64,000 bases of DNA, taken from the NCBI RefSeq assembly GCF_964355755.1, contig NC_092677.1, positions 26,012,101 to 26,076,100 of the forward strand, read 5' to 3'. The position numbers and the translations under genes were made by a program. A model generated the notes under the pieces. It searched no databases, had not been told where the DNA came from, and worked only from the letters and a program-made list of their open reading frames with translations. Positions 23,224 through 38,700 of this stretch are shown here, piece by piece. This DNA comes from Antedon mediterranea. Taxonomy: Eukaryota > Echinodermata > Crinoidea > Comatulida > Antedonidae. Each line of letters begins with the position of its first letter. Within the stretch, counting starts at the first letter, position 1.

Positions 23224-23622
23224 GGTTAGCGTTAAATTGTTTACTACCACGAATGGAAATACTGATTGTGCTTCATCTTACCTCTCTATATATTTAATTC
23301 TTGGGCTAGGTAGCTTAGCTAGGCCTAGTTTGTTAGAGACCCTGTGTTAGGCTAGCTGTGTGTTGAAAAAATATGAGGCTCTTTATTTACTTATTAGAGC
23401 CCTCTCTAGCCTATTGTGGCCAGGCCTGAGTCTAGTAGGTATGTGCTCTTTCTAGGCCTGACCTAGCCTAGATTTTTCGAAGGCTAGTAGGCTTGCTAGT
23501 AGAATAAATAGTAATCTAGGCTTTATATGATAATGTTGATGACTAAATAAATGTGGAATAAATGAAATAAATATAACATTTTTAATGTTTGTTTCACACA
23601 GAATGATTATACAAACAACAAG

Positions 23623-23724
23623 ATGGATGCATATGATGAAGATATATCCGAAAATAAATTTTATCGAACCCTGCTAAATAAGCACAAGCATTTGTACGAC
23701 AGAGCAGCAGAAACGAGATGGATG
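23623..23724 (+). CDS. ANKRD27: ANKRD27 exon 1: N-terminus
   Basis: ATG then [19 protein letters not shown], matching the YDED..NPFY start of vertebrate VARP. It ends phase 0 at a weak donor, ATG|GTTTGT, which makes the 3' edge the least certain boundary. The transcribed exon probably begins at 23602. Confidence 0.8.
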
Positions 23725-26700
23725 GTTTGTAGAACAGTTACCACTATTAATTAGACTAATCTATCTAATAATATTTATATGTCCATGGCCCAAACTACAC
23801 ACTAAACAATGTTAAAGTCAATTTACAGAGAATGTCTGATCAAGATAATCTAACAACACGATGCTGTGAGGTCTGGAGATCAAAGAGTTTATCTGTGGCT
23901 GCGACACGATCAGTTGTACACTCCTTAACTTTCGCTGCGCACCGCAGAGAATATTTACACAGGGGCCGTTTACACAGGAGTACTGTGTTAGTATTCGTCG
24001 CAACCAGACATAAGATCTGGTGGGACGATTCGGCCCACCTTTTGGGCCGAAACATCCCACTTTGTGGGCCGAAACGTCTCACTTTAGACCAAATTCATAT
24101 TCATTTTTTTTGGTATTTATCAAGTTTTTAAAGGTGTTTAACAATCCGTATTGTATTGATATTGACAATGTTGATATAATATATATAATAATTAACTAAA
24201 AAAATGTAATTTTATATTCAATTTATTACTTCGAAAACCATGTTTATCTCGTGCATTCGCCAAGCGGCCAACAGAGGGCGTAACTTGTTTACATTTCTCG
24301 CGTGACAGACTAAAAATGATCATTTTCGACAATGTTTTCAAAATGTTTGCTTTATTGGATCTTTATCCCTAGTAGTACTACCCCATAGTCTCTCTGAAAA
24401 TAAAGTTTGGGGAAAAAACTTATTTTATGCTTATAAAATGCATATCAAAGCCGATAAATTTAAGTGTGCCGAATCGTCTCAGAGCCGAATAGTCCCAGGC
24501 CGAATCGTCCCAGGGCCGAATCGTCCCAGGGCCGAATCGTCCCAGGGCCGAATCGTCCCAGGGCCGAATCGTCTCGCTACCAGATCAAAGGACTGTTACA
24601 AGTTCCTATCTTGGCAAGGCAGGGACAGCGTCCTGTTGTCAGATTGCCTTAGTCTCATTTACCTTCCACTACACCACAAAATTCCTGTTGGGATTGGCCA
24701 TTCATTTTATATATGAAATAAATTACTTAGTGTGGGCTTACCCAGGGAGTGACTGGGCTTATATCGGGGGTGAGTGGGCTTATTTTTGGACAGTATGTAT
24801 ATAATCACTTTGTTGAAGATGTTCCAAACTATTTAAAAAATATTGTTATACCTGTGTAGTTAACAACAAACAAACAAAATCTTAAACTCTGTCCACACTA
24901 TCAAACTTTATGTCAAAAAAAAGAAGTGATGTGCCCATATATGGACATGATGATGTCATACCACTACCATATTTAGGCACATCACATATTTTTTTGTCAA
25001 ACAAGTTTGATGGTGTAGACAGAGCTTAATAATAATAATATTTATTCGGCAAAAGTTCATAAAAGTACATTTCACAATTCATCTTGCCAGGAGCAAGTAA
25101 TAGGCATGAGCCCAAACAGAAAACTGCTCTTACTCCATCAATTTATCATTATTCTAAGGCTTATGCATGCTCATGGAGGAACTCCCTTGAAATATGTGAA
25201 ACCATTTGACCTTTGTCTGTTTTAAAATGATTTCCACACAGGAATAGTTTTATTTTAACTGCCTAAGTTAAAGATACTGTACACCGACTGAGTAAAGTGT
25301 TAGTAGGGAAAACCAGGGTGAAAGTAAAGAGTGAAATTACTTCCTAGGGAAAACAAAAGCAAACTTTGTTCACCACTTATACACAATTGCATTAAGTTGT
25401 CTTATTTTTCATTTTTTTTATCTTATCTTTTATAACAATGTAAATTTGCATATGTATATGCCTGTCCCGCAAACTCATGTGTGTACACATTTATCGAGAG
25501 TAAAAATATTGAGAATATATTTTCTTTGAAACATTTTCTTAGATCTGCATTCCAAGGTCTGGTGTATTTTCAAGGCTCTCCTTAACAATCACTGATTACG
25601 AAAACCACATTCTAAGGCCATCAACGCTTGGAAAGGAAACCCTTTATCTCACAGCGAGTGGAAAAGTAAGTACATACATACTCATACTCATACTCAAACG
25701 TTTGGAAGCAGATATAGGAGTTTTCCAACTCTTGTCATTACAGTAATTATTATTATTTAAAGATATATTGTCCCTCTAAAAAAATATTATTTTTTCAAAT
25801 TTGTTGAATATGCCATTTTAATGTCATGTAATATTTATTCACTTCGACCAAAAACTGGATAAACAAAAAATAATTTAGCTGAAAAAAAATGTAATTTAAA
25901 GCAAAAAATACTTAAATTGTCTGTCAGACAATGGTTTTTGGTTAAAATTTACCGCATTGTTTGTCATTCTATAAGTGTAATTTTATTTTTTACAGAACAT
26001 GAATAACTTAATTTTTTATAATATTTATAAAACTGCAAAATGGCCTATGTAAAGTCTGATTTCATCAATCTTCATTTTTCATGTTTTTGAGGACAATACA
26101 TCTTTAACAAATTATATAAAAGAAGATTTAAGCAAAAAAAATGTATTATTATTATTATTATCTTTTAATTATCAGCGGTACCAGTGTTTTTCCGGTAGTT
26201 TTTCATGCCTTCTGCTGGATTATTTATCTTTGACTAGACACACATCCGTACTTTGAATGTTGCTGGTACTGTATGGTTTCCAAACAAATTTACAAAACAT
26301 TGTTGATATTTGTAATTATTTCAAAACAACTAACAGTAACAGAGACATTAGGAAGGTTTCGCAACCATACGATAACGAAAACGGATACGTCATACATTTG
26401 TGAAACTTTTAAGCTGATCCCCATTTCACCAGTCATATTCATAACTACAAAACGAGTATAGTTTTTGATCTATTTTGCAGATTTTGCATTTGAATTAGGA
26501 ATGATTCATGATTATAATATAATTATAGATTTATTGAAAGTAATTTACTAAAGTAATTTACTAAAATGCCAGGTCAATTTAAATAAATAGCAGTTTTTAA
26601 AGTCCTCACTCGCTTTGATGTTACGCTAGACCTAGGCAGCCAAGCAACACGTACTTCACTCAAATTTACCGCAGTCATATTTTGGACGCGCCTCAATATT

Positions 26701-29700
26701 TCGTTGCCATGCGAAACAGATTTTTTTATAGCTTACAAAAACGAATACGTGTGCGTGACGTATCCGTTTTCGTTATCGTATTCGTAAGATTGCGAAACCT
26801 CTCTATTATAAAGGTTTCGCAACGCTATGAATACGATAACAAAAACGGATATGTCATGCACATGTATTCGTTTTCGTAAGACATTAAAAGTCTGTTTCGC
26901 ATGGCAACAAAATATTGAGGGTGTCAAAAATACGCCAAAATATGTCTGCGGTAAATTTGAACAAAATGTTTTTAGGCCTAGCATAACATCAAAGCGAGTA
27001 AGGACTTTAAAAACTGCTATTTATCAAAATTTACCCGACATTTCAGAAAATTACTTTTAGTAAATTACTTTCAATAAATCTATAATCATATTATAATCAT
27101 GAATCATTCCGATTTAAATGCAAAATGTGGAAATAGATCAAAAACTATACTCGTTTTGTCGTTACGAATATGACTGGAGATATTCGTCAACAGGAATACG
27201 CTTTGTTTGTTTGTTTGTTTTATCTTTATACTGGCTGACCTCTTCAGTCAAAGACTGATCTCCCAGAGGGCCCAGTTGGTGATCAGTGGCTGTGATGTAC
27301 TACTACACCGGGGTAACCCCCTACTCATCTCGAAAGATGTACTAGGTTCTTTAAAGTGCACACGAGCAAGTTGTGTACACTGGACCTACGGTTTATAGTC
27401 CTTATCCGAGAAGACTCGTTCTACCACCATGGAGTGAGTGAGCCTCGAACCCCTGCCGATGTTATGGCTACGTGTTACGGTTCCACTGTCTTAACCGCTC
27501 GGCCACTCACTCACTCTTTACGAATATGAAATGGGGATCAGCTCAAAAGTTTCACGAATGTGTGACGTATCCGTTTTCGTTATCGTATTTGTAAGGTGGG
27601 GAAACCTCCCTAATATGTTATCAGTTGAAAGAAAATCAATTATTGTAGAGGAATATTGAATGACATGATACAGTATGTTTATCTAAAATAAAAATAATAT
27701 TTTTTTACAATTCGACAATAAAATACATACATACAATCTCTCCCCTTTAAATGCAATATATCTTATTCTGATTTTTAAAGTTAAAATTATATCTAAAAAA
27801 ATAAGCAATAATATAATATACTGTAAGCAATAGTTGGTACCAGTGTCCTTTTATATTAACTTTAAAGTTTTATTTTTTGATGAATTTTAATTAAACATTT
27901 CTCTAATTTATTGTACATTTATGAATTTTAACTTTTTTAAATCTGTTTGAGAATTTAACTTTATGAATACTCTTGTAAATCTATGTTTGAATTTTTGTAT
28001 ATTTTTGTACTGTTTTTAAGAGGCTCTCTTCAAGTCAGCTGTACTGGTGTAGTACAGCTGCTGAAAGTGGAAATAAATGAGAAATTTATTAAAATTTAAA
28101 TATTGTTCATTTGATATATTTCCTGTTTTGTTTTGGCTACGTCTGGTTTTCTGGAAGGATTAGTATTCCAAATGTGTTTTTAATGGTAATAAGAATTTGG
28201 GACCTTTTCCCCCTGTTTTTTTGGAGAGTTTCCAGAGATTCCTGTATTGGGAGAGTTGACTGTATTGATAAATGTTACAATACATTTTTGATTTATGTTT
28301 ATTTTTCTAGACAGTACATTTTATTGGTGACTATATTCAAACAAGTTCTGGGTTCAAAGACGAAAGGAAGGTAGTGAACTAGTCTTGTTTCTTTCCACTA
28401 AGTTGCTATATCACTTTCTAGTGTAAACTAGTTTTGCTTAGTTTCTTTTCTACTAAGTTGTTACTGTACATTACTTTCATCATTAGTTTAAGTTTATTAT
28501 CATCATCATTTTCCATATCATCATCATTATCATCATCATCATCAATAGCATCATCATCATCATCAATATCATCATCATCATCAATATCATCATCATCATC
28601 AATATCATCATCAATAGCATCATCATCATCAATATCATCATCATCATCATCAATATCATCATTTTCAATATCATCATCGACATCGACATCATCATCAATA
28701 TCATTATCATTTTCAATATCATCATCATTTATATCATCATCATCAAATCATCATCATTATCAATATCATCATTTCATCATAATCGTCATCATCATAATCA
28801 TCATCATAATCACCATCATCATCACCATCATCATCTCACTATCATCATCATAATCATAATCATTATCATAATCACCATCATCATCATAATCACCATCATC
28901 ATCATTAATATCATCATTTTCAATATCATCATTGACATCATCATCTATATCGTTAACATTTTCAATATCATCATCATTATCATCATTATCAAATCATCAT
29001 CATTATCAATATCATCATTTCATCATTATCATCATAATCATCATCATCATATTCACCATCATCATCATCTCACTATCATCATCATAATCATAATCATCAT
29101 CATAATCATCATCATAATCACCATCATCATCATCTCACAATCATCATTATAATCATCATCATTATCCTTGTTGAACTCAATTTATTATCTTCTCACTTTT
29201 CAGGTTAAAGTTTTGTTTGAAGAAACGTATTTCAACAGTCGTGATGAAAGTTTTAAAGTATTTTGTTTAGATCGACTATTAGAAGGGGGAACAGGTCAGT
29301 ATGACAACATATTACATAATGTTATGAATAAAACCCTGGGATTTACTGTACATAAATGTTTGTATTTAAAAATATTTATGTAGAATTCCAGGGCGGTTGA
29401 TAAGATTTAAAATATAGAATAATAGGGGAAGCCAATTTGGTTTTGGTTTGCACGATTTAAGGAATCCTCAAGCTCAGACTCGTAAAATAGCTGAGAAAAA
29501 TAAAACCAAATTTGCCACGTAAAAGTCTCTGCTTCTCTGATTAAAAAAAAATCTATATAAGTACTGTATGATATATTTTATGTTACATATTGCATATTTC
29601 ATTATCATAAATTCTATGTTTCAGTGGAAAATAGAGAGTACATGTTAAAAATTGCTTGACAATTATATTTGATGTTTCAAAATGAATAACACATTTAATA

Positions 29701-32700
29701 CAGGTTTATATGAGCAGAATTTGTCTAAAAAATGACATTTATGTTTTATAACTAAAAGCTATAAATAGCTAGCATTCATTTTGTGTATGTTTTTCTTTAT
29801 GCAGATGTTGTTGAAGATCCCATCACAACTAATCTTGAAAATTATGAAGATTGTGCAGAATATTTATGGGGAAACAAAGGTACAGTTATTTTTATTTTCC
29901 TACCATCAACGGCAAATACATGACTCCTTTATAAAGCTCTGTCTACGCTATATGTGACAAAAAAAATGTGATGTGCCCATATATGGACATGATGATGTCA
30001 TACCACTACCATATTTGAGCATATCACTACCATATTAGGGCACATCATACTTTGTTTTGTCAAACTAGTTTAGGTAGTGGTGCTGAATTGGCTGTGACTC
30101 TGACAGGATTTGAACCAAGAACGTTGGGATTGGTAAGCAAGAATGTCACACACTAAAACCAATACCAACACAATACCACTACTTGATTTTCATCATGTTT
30201 AAATAGGTTTTTTCTACAGTTGATGAAGTGATATCTTTTTGCATATTTGTTTTTCTTCTTTTTTCATTATGTTGAAATAAAATATTCTTTTTTTATTTTG
30301 CAGTCAGTAAATCGTGTGAAAAGCAAGTAAATGATTTATTACACAACTTCTACCCTACCCAGCATTCCACTAACTTGCGACACATCATTGATGAAACTAA
30401 TACAATATTTACCAAAGCAATGCGGACAGCACTTAGGGATCCTGGATTGGTAAGTATACTATATATGGAAGTCATAGTGACCTTTGACATGTTTAGGTTG
30501 TTGACAGATAGAGACGAAATCTGTTAAAATGATAAACGAAAAGTACTCCGATAAGCTACCTGGATTTTGCTTTTATCTTGGTTATCGCAATATTTAAAAA
30601 AAATTTCTCGTAATTTGCTTTCATATGAGACGTATTATTAATCATGTGACGTTGATTTTCAGAGGAAAACGGTAAAGCAAGATAAAGCATACCTCGATCT
30701 TCTCAAAGTTGCTATGGAAACATATGTGATGCATAGTGTTTATAAGAAAGTATTCAAAGTGTTAAGCAGTCTATTTGCAAATGACGTAAGTTTTTTTTTT
30801 CTGGGTTTGAATTTATTCAGACCATTACTGATTTCACTAAGAGGTCCAAAATTATGAATGTCAATTACATGTGTGTAAGCCTAAGCTTTGTCTACACTAT
30901 CTAACACTAGTTTGACAAAAAAGTATGATGTGCCCAAATATGGTAGTGATATCCCCAAATATGCTAGTGATATCCCCAAATATGGTATTTATATGATGTC
31001 ATCGTGTCCATATGGGCACATTTCATAAAGTTTGATAGTGTAGACAGAGCTTTAGATATGGGTAGGTAAAGGCACACACACAGACAAGTCTCTCTCTTTC
31101 ATAATGGTACCAATCTTCCATATCAATTGCTACAAATTTTAGATTTGATTTAAAGCAAGTTTATTCTTAAATTTTGAAGTTTAGTTGACTCTCACAATAC
31201 CAGACACCCTTGAGCTGTAATATGATGGCGCTATACTGTAGTTAATTTGATTACCACCTGTGTATATTTCTATATAAAGACACGACGTACAATAAATGCT
31301 TTCTCACTTAGTATCACACAACGTGTCCATCTGTTCTTTACAACTTAATGGTCTAGTTTTCCTAAATTCTAAATGTGTTTTTAATAGTAAAAAGGAATTT
31401 ATGATTTTTTGTTTTGTTTCATAGGATGCCGCTCTTAACAAGACTACCCGCAATTTATCAGAACTGCAAGTGAAACACCTCGGTATTCGTAGCGAGTTCA
31501 CGATGAATGTTCCTCGTGCGCGTAGAGAATTAACTAATATGAATCAGTGCAAAACCCCTCTAGAGAAGCTGCATTGTTTGAGGAGGACGATTATGGGCCT
31601 TAGCCAACCAAACATGAAAACAAAACCAACTCCATCAGGTAAACACATTTATAGTATTCGATCGTAGTGTGCCACCAAGCTCAGAGTTTTTTTGCAACAA
31701 CTGTCTACTCTAGGGTTTTAGGTGATGCTTTTTTAAGTATGGCCCTGTGTTCTGGAATGCTCTTCCAGCACAAATTAGACTGGCTGAATTGACATTTTTG
31801 TTTAAACTCCTTCTTAAAACGTACTTATTTCCTATGTAATTTTAAAAAACTGATATCTATATTTTTATATCAATATTTACTTATTCCCTATATGTAATTT
31901 TAAATAATTGAGATCTTTATTTTCATATCTAAAAATTGTTAATCAAAATTGTAATCATAATTTGCCGCTCACAATATGCATTCCTCCAAACTTGATGATT
32001 TTCTGGGTACACTTTTTCATTATCTGCAATGTTTTTCTAATGTATCTTTTAGAATCATCTGCCGTTCTGTCGTCCGACGACCTCCTCCCTCTTTTGGTGT
32101 TTTTAGTTGTTAAATCTGAAGTACCCAACTGGCTTACCAACTTGGCATACTTACACAATTTTAGATTTTCAAGTATTCACAACGATGAGTTTGGGTATGT
32201 TTTTTTTTAGAACTTAACTTTTTCAAAATATATTATCATCATCATCACCATCATAATAATATTTATTTTCAAATAAGACAAAGAAAGCAAATGATTGTGT
32301 CAGGGATGCCAAAACAAAACAGACAATATGAAAAAATAAAACAATTATGTCTTTTATTAATATAGATATATAGATCATATATCAGATATGGCAGGGGTAC
32401 AAACCATAGCCATGGAATCGGCACAGGTTCAAGTCTCTCCTCCACTATAGTTCTGGCGGTAGAACAAGTCTTGACTGGAGGTCTTCTGGTGTACACATCT
32501 GAAAAGTTGACCCAACAAATTGAAATTGAAATATTTATTTATACTGGGCGACCTCTTCAGTCAAAGACTGGTCTCCCAGAGGGCCCAGTTATGATCAGTG
32601 GCTGTGATGTACTAGTACACCGGGGTAATCCCCTACTCATCTCGAAAAATGTACTAGGTTCTTTAAAGTGCACATGAGCTAGATGTGTACACTGGAACTA

Positions 32701-35700
32701 TGGTTTATAGTCCTTATCTGAGAAGATTTGTTCTACCACCAGAACCATGTGAACCTAAAACCCTTGTCCATGTTATGGCTACGTAATTACGGTTCCACTG
32801 TCTTAACTGCTCAGCCACTCACTCACCGCATGTTTCTATATTCAGTATGAGTCCAAACATATTCATAAATTACAAGTTTTCTTTTTATACAGTTTTTATT
32901 TAGCATCTGTCGAGGCAGCTGTAGAACATGTTAGATCAGGAGACATGAATGGTTTACCCATTGGGCCTGCTAGTTCCACATCACTATCTATATTCAGTAT
33001 GAGTCCTACAAATATGGTTTCTATATGGCCTAGAAATGACTCCTATGATGGAGATGACCCACCCTCAATAGAGCTCCTGTTTGAAGTAAGTATATGCACT
33101 GTTTGAAACTCTTTAAATTGATAATGCCGCCCTCTATAAAAGCAGTTCTGAATTTGTGTTTAAATGAAAATTTTTTTTAAAGGTATATTGTTCCCCTAAA
33201 AATGTTTTTTCATTTTTTGTTGGATATGACATTTTAATGGCACGTAATATTTTTAACTTTGACCCAAAACTGGATTGAAAACCAAATTATTTACCTGAAA
33301 AAAATGTAATTTAAAGCGAAAAAAAAAAAGGCAAATTGGCTGCCAGCCAATGGTTTTTTGTTAAAATTAACGATGTCTTTTTATAAGTGAAATAATTATT
33401 TTTCTTGTTTTTTTTTCTACAGAAGTGATAAATTTATTAAAACTGCAAAATGGCTTATTCTTCATTTTTCATGTTTTTGGGGGAAAATACATTTGTATAG
33501 GAAGCAGAGCCTTAAAATGAACAATAAAAAATGTTTTATAAAGTTTTTTATTTTTATTATGAGTTTATTATTATTGTTTTCTCTTTATTTTCTAAAATAT
33601 ACAAAAAAATTACGTGTAAAAAACATAAAAAAAAAAAGAAATACAATATTGCATAACAATGTAAAAAAATCAAGACCGCATTAAAAATTTAAAAAACTTT
33701 TAAAAAGAAATTTTCTCTATATCTCATGTTTTTCGCTCTTCTTAGGAGATAAGGCATGGAAGGTTAGAGAAAGTAGAGAAGCTGCTAAACATTGGCTCGA
33801 CAGATTATGGGCATGTTGTTGAAGAAATGTGTCATCCATTATGCGGATGTGATCGATGTGAAAAACTTATCACAAAGTATGTTTCAAGTACATTTTTCCT
33901 CCTTTCTCCAGTATGAAAACCAACGTCAGGGGCGGATCCAAGGATCCATTTCGCAAATTGTAATGCAAAAGATAAAAAGATAGGACATAAAATTAAGCTC
34001 AGCACTTTATTTCACCATTTTTAGGCACCCCCTCCCTATTTCAAAATCCTGGATCCGTCCAAGTTTTTAAGACTCTTATGTATTATATGACTACTATATG
34101 TATTTCTGTTTGGATGATGAGGAAAATAATTTATCGTCGTGAGGTGGTTTCCCGATTAATCTTATGATCAAAACGGTACTGGGTATGATCAACTAGCGTT
34201 CGTGTTCCCACCTAATCATCCATTCATAGAAGTACTGATGAAGATATCAATCTGTGGCGACAATAGAATGGACCCGAGACCTGGCTATCTTCGACTTTTA
34301 AATAATAGAAAGTTTTGAAAAATTTGTTAGGCTAGAAATTTACTGTATGATGTGTAGGCCTATGTTTATGGAAAAATGGTTGTAGTTTTCTAAATTACAT
34401 TGTACAAGTTGCGATGAGAAAACTGTTATTTGATCGTAAGTTAACGTGTACATAAAGCAAAAATATAAATAAAATTCATTAGTAAAACTTTTAATAACCA
34501 CCTCACGACGTATCACATCACACAACACCAGTTTTCTATACCGTGGGCCTGGTAGCACAAGTGTGAGAAAATATGGGGAGGTGCAGCATTTACGCAGTAT
34601 ATTTCCGAGGACTGTTAACAAAAGTTGGTTTGTATGCAAGTGACGACATTGGGCCACTATTGGAGTTGCCATCGCCAAGATAGAGGGCGTACACTAGCTG
34701 TAGTAGTTTCTTCTGCGACGTGATTAAAAGCACTCTGTTTGAACTATTGGCAGTATTTGAGTAATAAATCTTTTACTAGTGAACATTTCAATTAATATTT
34801 TGTTGTTTGTGTATTCGAACATCGAACATGAGGTTATTTTAGTTTAATCACAACCTACACTTCAAATTCAGATTTAATTTATTGTCATAAAAAAAAAAGA
34901 TGATATAGTTTTTTGAACCATCATAGAGCACAATAAATGGGTTAATATAGTCTACAATATATCTCTTAATCTCTGTCTACACTATCAAACTAGTTTGACA
35001 AAAAAGTGTGATGTACCCAAATATGGTATTATTTGCTTATTTAATTATTGATTCTTAAGTTGTTGTTATACAATTGTAATTGTATCCTTATAATGGTTGT
35101 TATCCCCCTAATCTTGTTTTTCACTACTTTCTGCCTGAGAAATCTTACAATAACAACATTTGATTATAGTAGATATAATACTAATAGCCATATTAACTAG
35201 AGAAATGTTGTTAAAGTTCTGTCGGGTGTTAATAAATTATATCACCTACTCCAACACCTGGCATCAGTTGATGTAATAAATATATTGTGGTTGAAGTGAT
35301 TTTATAAAAGATAGTTTTAAAATGAAATATGGTATTCTCTTTTTAATGCACCCACAGGAATATTTTAATTATAAATTTACCAATGACAGTATTTATTTCA
35401 ATTTATTAATGGCGTGTATTTATTTTTTTAGCAAAAGGAATGACCCAAAAGCAGTGACTGCTTTCTCGAGGGATGATAGAGGATGTACAGCGCTGCACGT
35501 GGCAGCATCGTACGGTAAAATTCATACATTATTCTCGCATTTTGACGTAGTACATTGTTTAAAATATTTATCTTTTTTTTTTCAAATGTAAGATGGTTAA
35601 TTTGAGATATCTCTATTAAGGGGACATTTTCATATATGTTTTAACACTACAGCCAAAGCCCAATCGGACATCCCTAGGGTAGGACACTTGGTCGAGTCCC

Positions 35701-38700
35701 GTGGGTCTACAGCCAAATCCAGTAGGACATCCCTAGGATAGCACACTTTGTTGGGTCTCGTGGGTCTACAGCCAAAGCCAATAAGACATCCCTAGGATAG
35801 GACACTTTGTGGGGTCCCGTGGGTCTACAGCCAAATCCAGTAGGACATCCCTAGGATAGCACACTTTGTTGGGTCTCGTGGGTCTACAGCCAAAGCCAAT
35901 AAGACATCCCTAGGATAGGACACTTTGTGGGGTCCCGTGGGTCTACAGCCAAATCCAGTAGGACATCCCTAGGATAGCACACTTTGTTGGGTCTCGTGGG
36001 TCTACAGCCAAATCCAGTAGGACATCCCTAGGATAGCACACTTTGTTGGGTCTCGTGGGTCTACAGCCAAAGCCAATAAGACATCCCTAGGATAGGACAC
36101 TTTGTGGGGTCCCGTGGGTCTACATCCAAAGCCAATAAGACATCCCTAGGATAGGACACTTTGTGGGGTCCCGTGGGTCTACAGCCAAATCCAGTAGGAC
36201 ATCCCTAGGATAGGACACTTTGTGGGGTCCCGTGGGTCTACAGCCAAATCCAGTAGGACATCCCTAGGATAGGACACTTTGTGGGGTCCCGTGGGTCTAC
36301 AGCCAAATCCAGTAGGACATCCCTAGGATAGGACACTTTGTTGGGTCCTGTGAGTCTACAGCCAAACCTAATAGGACATCTATAGTGTAGGACACTTCTG
36401 AGTCCCATGGGTCTACCATTGATAGGGGTTATATTGCAGCATTGTAGCTTTATTGCTAGATTGATCATAAAACGTTAAGTATGTTTATTTGATAAGATCG
36501 AATAAAAAATACACATTTAATGGTAAAGTAAAGTGTGCTTATGATTAATGATCTGTAAGAACGAATCAATTGAACATCGATGTGCTACGCACGAACGCGC
36601 TCACATTGATTTTTAACACAAGTAATATTGTCATAACAGGCTGGTTATGTTTATATACTACAGTGTTAAGTACAATGTCATAAAAAGTTCAAATGAAAAA
36701 TTATTAATGATTTGTATGCGAGATTTCGACACGTTGTTGACTGGTCTACAGGACAATGGCCTTAGAATTTTTATAGTTTTCACACAAAGTAATCTTAAAT
36801 AATAGATTTTAGTATTTTCCTATACACTTAGTCATTAATATTATATAACATTACCATTTATAGTATTACACTATATTGATGGAATTGATAGATTTTATGA
36901 AATAGGATTATGTGTGTTTTGTATTGCAAGAACAACAAATGATAACTAGGGGAGTTTTTACAGCTAGCCTTTTTGGCTAGTAGTAGGATATAAGAATATC
37001 CCCCTCCATTATTCCATCCTCTCTGTAAAACTCTGTCTACACTAATATTAATAATAATAGTTTATTCTTATATAGCGCATATAAACAAGCTCTCAATGCC
37101 AGAACATTATTACCCCAGTCATTTTTTTTTATCAAACACGTATGGAAACATACTCCCATAATGCAGCTAGTAATCAGCGCAAAGTTGTGTCTTGATTTAA
37201 CCGGGTACCCATTTATACACCTGGGTGGAGAGAGGCAACGTAAGTAAAGTATCTTGCCTAAGTGACAAAAAAATATGATGTGCCCATATATGGACATGAT
37301 GATGTCATATTGTCTACTATATTTAAGCATATCACTACCATATTTGGACACATCACACTAGTTTGATAGTGCAGACAGAGCTTTAATACGAGTATTCATA
37401 ATTTTTTACAGGTCATTCTTCTATCATGGAAACATTAATGAAAAAGGGTGGAATAGTGTGTGCTACAGATTACCACGGATCAACTCCACTACATCTAGCC
37501 TGCCAGAAAGGCCAACAAGCTGCTACAGTAGGTTTTCATAGTCTTTTAATTTAAGTTTAGTATACATTGTGTTCACGTACAGGTGTAGGATGAGCCTCAA
37601 TCTTGTGTCTTACTGTCAGTGCATATGTGTAGATAACCATTCCTATCATTTCTAAAGCTCTGTCTACACTATCAAACTTTATGTGACAAAATATATAATG
37701 TGCCCATATATGGACATGATGATGTCATACCACTACTATATTTGGGCATATCGCTGCCACACATCACACTTTTTTTATCAAACTAGTTAGTGTAGACATA
37801 GCTTAAGATTAAAATCTTAGATAGCACTTCAGAGTTTAATAAAAGCTTTTAGTACACAGCACTTAACTGTGATTTTAATAACATGCAATGTACACATAAT
37901 ATTGTGTTTAATAAATTGTCTCTTAAGTGCTTTTAAAGTTTGTCATTACGATTATTAATTATTATAGTCACACACTCAAGTTAATGAACATACTATTTAG
38001 ATTCATCTATATCTAAATTTACATAAGGAAAAATTTGGTAAATCGCGTGTTACTAATTCTTACTCGATGGAATATAAAGTTGGTTCGTACGTTTGACACT
38101 GAATTTAACCACCTAATGTAACCCTGCTAATTAAGTTGAGTTAGATAATTATTTATTGACGATTAAAACAAATTTTTGTTTAACAATTTGCCCAAAATAG
38201 AGGGGTTTCCGAAAATTGGTTAAGCAGCTCGAGTACAGCATCATAATGGTGAAGCCGATTTTCTTTAAAACATACTATTTTGATAGATTTAATATATGTT
38301 TATACAAACGTATTGCTTGGCGATGAATGGAACATGCCAATTCCCCAGTCTCTCAATATAATTATTTGGTATAACACAAGTACTTTAAAGTAATTTAGGG
38401 GCCATTGGGGGATAAACTTAAAACCTTTGACAATAAATGCATAAACCATTTTTTGTCGCCATTTGAAATGCCAATTTCTTACTGTGAGTGTAGGTACTGT
38501 TTAAATACATAATTATTCAAATAAAGTTCATTACTAACAATTTCTTCTCAACGTTAATTGTATTCATTAATAATTACAAATTACATAAAGAATTTAATTT
38601 AAAATATAATTTAGACCATCTGTCAGAATGTGGTTTATTGTACAGCTATATTGTTATAATTTTTAGTTACTGCTACTTCACCATGGTGCTGATATAAATG

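Noticed and set aside
23818-24131. Overlapping ORFs of 80-99 codons on both strands
   Set aside because: They fall partly in the GGGACGATTCGGCC foldback and do not match the VARP segment expected between exons 1 and 2. The segment found at 25543 fits instead.
28434-28853. Poly-Ser and poly-Met ORFs on both strands
   Set aside because: Translation of the (ATC)n microsatellite inside ANKRD27 intron 3.
34230-34262. Second hammerhead suggested by CTGATGA at 34237
   Set aside because: No GAAA at the right distance and no pairing stems; the related copy at 60.6 kb does not keep the motif.
35649-36416. CRISPR-like array
   Set aside because: Repeats are directly contiguous with no unique spacers, and the context is a eukaryotic intron.
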